From Cardiobacteriaceae bacterium (GTDB lineage Bacteria > Pseudomonadota > Gammaproteobacteria > Cardiobacteriales > Cardiobacteriaceae), in contig JAUMXB010000014.1 in assembly GCA_030529365.1 (NCBI GenBank), forward strand, positions 1 to 64,000: a stretch of DNA of 64,000 bases. The letters are read 5' to 3'. Both the position numbers and the translations under genes were made by a program. Within the stretch, counting starts at the first letter, position 1; each line of letters begins with the position of its first letter. Below the pieces are notes generated by a model. It was not told where the DNA came from. It searched no databases and saw nothing but the letters and a program-made list of their open reading frames with translations. This document shows positions 63,397 to 64,000 of the stretch, one piece after another.

Positions 63397-63481
63397 AATA
63401 GTCATTTTTTACCGATATGAAGCGCTTGAATAGCGTTATTTTCTCACAATAAGCGCTTGTTCGTGGTAAAAAATGACTATT
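63397..63481. repeat. AAGCGCTT palindrome locus 23 (two cores, perfect outer ends)
   Basis: Cores at 63420-63427 and 63451-63458 are 31 bp apart. The outer arms AATAGTCATTTTTTACC and GGTAAAAAATGACTATT are perfect 17-bp inverted repeats, which defines the full element ends. It is next to the pepP 3' end. Confidence 0.93.
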
Positions 63482-63491
63482 TTTGCGTATT

Positions 63492-64000
63492 TTATGATTT
63501 CCCTGCCATAAAGGCTTCGATGGCTGCCACGCTCTTGGGCACGTCGCCGCTGAACACTTCCGCGTCGCCGTCGGTAATCAGCACGTCGTCTTCAATGCGG
63601 ATGCCGATGCCGCGCCATTTTTCCGCCACGCTGTCGTCGTAGGTCTGGATATAGAGGCCGGGTTCGATGGTGACGACCATGCCCGGCTGATAGACGCGCG
63701 ATTGCCCGTCCGGCTTGTAAACGCCGACGTCGTGCACGTCCAGCCCCAGCCAGTGTCCGGTGCCGTGCGGGTAGAACTGCTTGAAGCGGTCTTCCGCCAT
63801 CCAGCCGTCGAGCGTGCCCGTGATGACTTTTTCATCGAGCAGGCCCTGGATGAGGATGCGCGCGGTTTTGTCGTGCAATTCCAGATGGCGGATACCGGCG
63901 CGGGCGGCGCGGATGGCTTCTTCTTCGGCATGGAGGACGATTTCATAAAGCGCTTGCTGTTCACGGCTGAACGTGCCGCTGGCCGGGAAGGTGCGGGTGA
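63492..64000 (-). CDS. pepP: Xaa-Pro aminopeptidase, C-terminal part (gene runs off the right edge)
   Basis: PepP removes the first residue from peptides with proline in second place. The last 169 residues of the M24 'pita-bread' domain are present. They include TRTFPASGTFSREQQALYEI, the metal ligands His in YPHGTGHWLGLDVHD, Glu in VVTIEPGLYIQ and Glu in GIGIRIEDDVLIT, and a usual short tail. The N-terminal half lies beyond 64000. The gene ends 11 bases from palindrome locus 23. Confidence 0.93.
   Translation of the reverse strand, partial: TRTFPASGTFSREQQALYEIVLHAEEEAIRAARAGIRHLELHDKTARILIQGLLDEKVITGTLDGWMAEDRFKQFYPHGTGHWLGLDVHDVGVYKPDGQSRVYQPGMVVTIEPGLYIQTYDDSVAEKWRGIGIRIEDDVLITDGDAEVFSGDVPKSVAAIEAFMAGKS

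Noticed and set aside
3118-63481. AAGCGCTT elements as ordinary rho-independent terminators
   Set aside because: The central palindrome has no loop, stems are A+T-rich, and T runs are at the outer ends on both sides. True terminators elsewhere in the window (for example 3951, 25957, 41555, 62521) look different. A partial role in 3'-end formation is not excluded.
3118-63481. AAGCGCTT elements as DNA uptake sequences
   Set aside because: Uptake words in Pasteurellaceae and Neisseria also occur widely in coding DNA and have a non-palindromic core. Here the full units are confined to intergenic DNA and the core is a perfect palindrome.

Overview
The window looks like a chromosomal segment of a GC-rich gammaproteobacterium (coding DNA about 60% G+C by eye). 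A relative of Cardiobacterium is my best guess. It rests on GC content, gammaproteobacterial gene order (glyQ-glyS..gmhB-plsC, secB-gpsA, mreBCD-mrdA-rodA-mltB-rlpA), the lipoprotein e(P4) gene and pilin-like sequence. No 16S or marker search could be run, so this is an inference. Almost everything is core metabolism and envelope biology. There is no prophage, integron, CRISPR array or intact IS.

Layout: 1-5.4 kb has a truncated lipoprotein gene, metE with a MetR-type box, a parDE toxin-antitoxin pair with its own promoter and operator, and e(P4). 5.4-14.2 kb has a DUF368 protein, a CaCA antiporter, and a TetR repressor divergent from a complete RND efflux operon. 14.7-15.0 kb is a Pro-Arg-His tRNA cluster. 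15-26 kb has a Sel1-repeat protein, a DUF945 protein, rluA, gpsA-secB, uppP, a glutaredoxin-like/dienelactone hydrolase fusion, glpG and an ElaB/YqjE pair. 26-38 kb has plsC-gmhB-lipoprotein-glyS-glyQ, yggS, rsmJ, purF, a HAD protein with sanA, and zapE. 38-48 kb has a two-component system divergent from htrA, an AEC transporter, a tyrosine phosphatase overlapping dnaA, dnaN and an LplT-acyltransferase fusion. 48-55 kb has a 700-residue exported protein with a pilin-like C-terminus, a periplasmic S9 peptidase and gatCA. 55-62.5 kb is the cell-elongation operon. The right end has a YeaQ-type protein and truncated pepP.

The most unusual feature is a family of dispersed palindromes lying only in intergenic DNA: 40 cores AAGCGCTT (one degenerate) in 23 loci. 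Each core is flanked symmetrically by arms ending in TTTTTTACC/GGTAAAAAA or TTTCTCA/TGAGAAA. Multi-core loci have cores 31-32 bp apart (one exception, 21 bp), about three helical turns. In five genes the stop codon lies inside an element arm. I know of no named family that matches. A second layer of non-coding repeats (palindromes of the GACGT-N-GC type with paired base changes, nested GGTTGGGG palindromes, and a 215-bp MITE-like element with 20-bp inverted ends) is concentrated near 14.3-15.7, 26.0-26.4 and 52.5-52.95 kb.

Functionally the window is rich in envelope growth and recycling: MreBCD, PBP2, RodA, MltB and RlpA build and trim the lateral wall; UppP and the DUF368 protein recycle undecaprenyl phosphate; PlsC and the LplT-acyltransferase fusion handle phospholipids; HtrA, GlpG and the S9 peptidase act in quality control or peptide breakdown.
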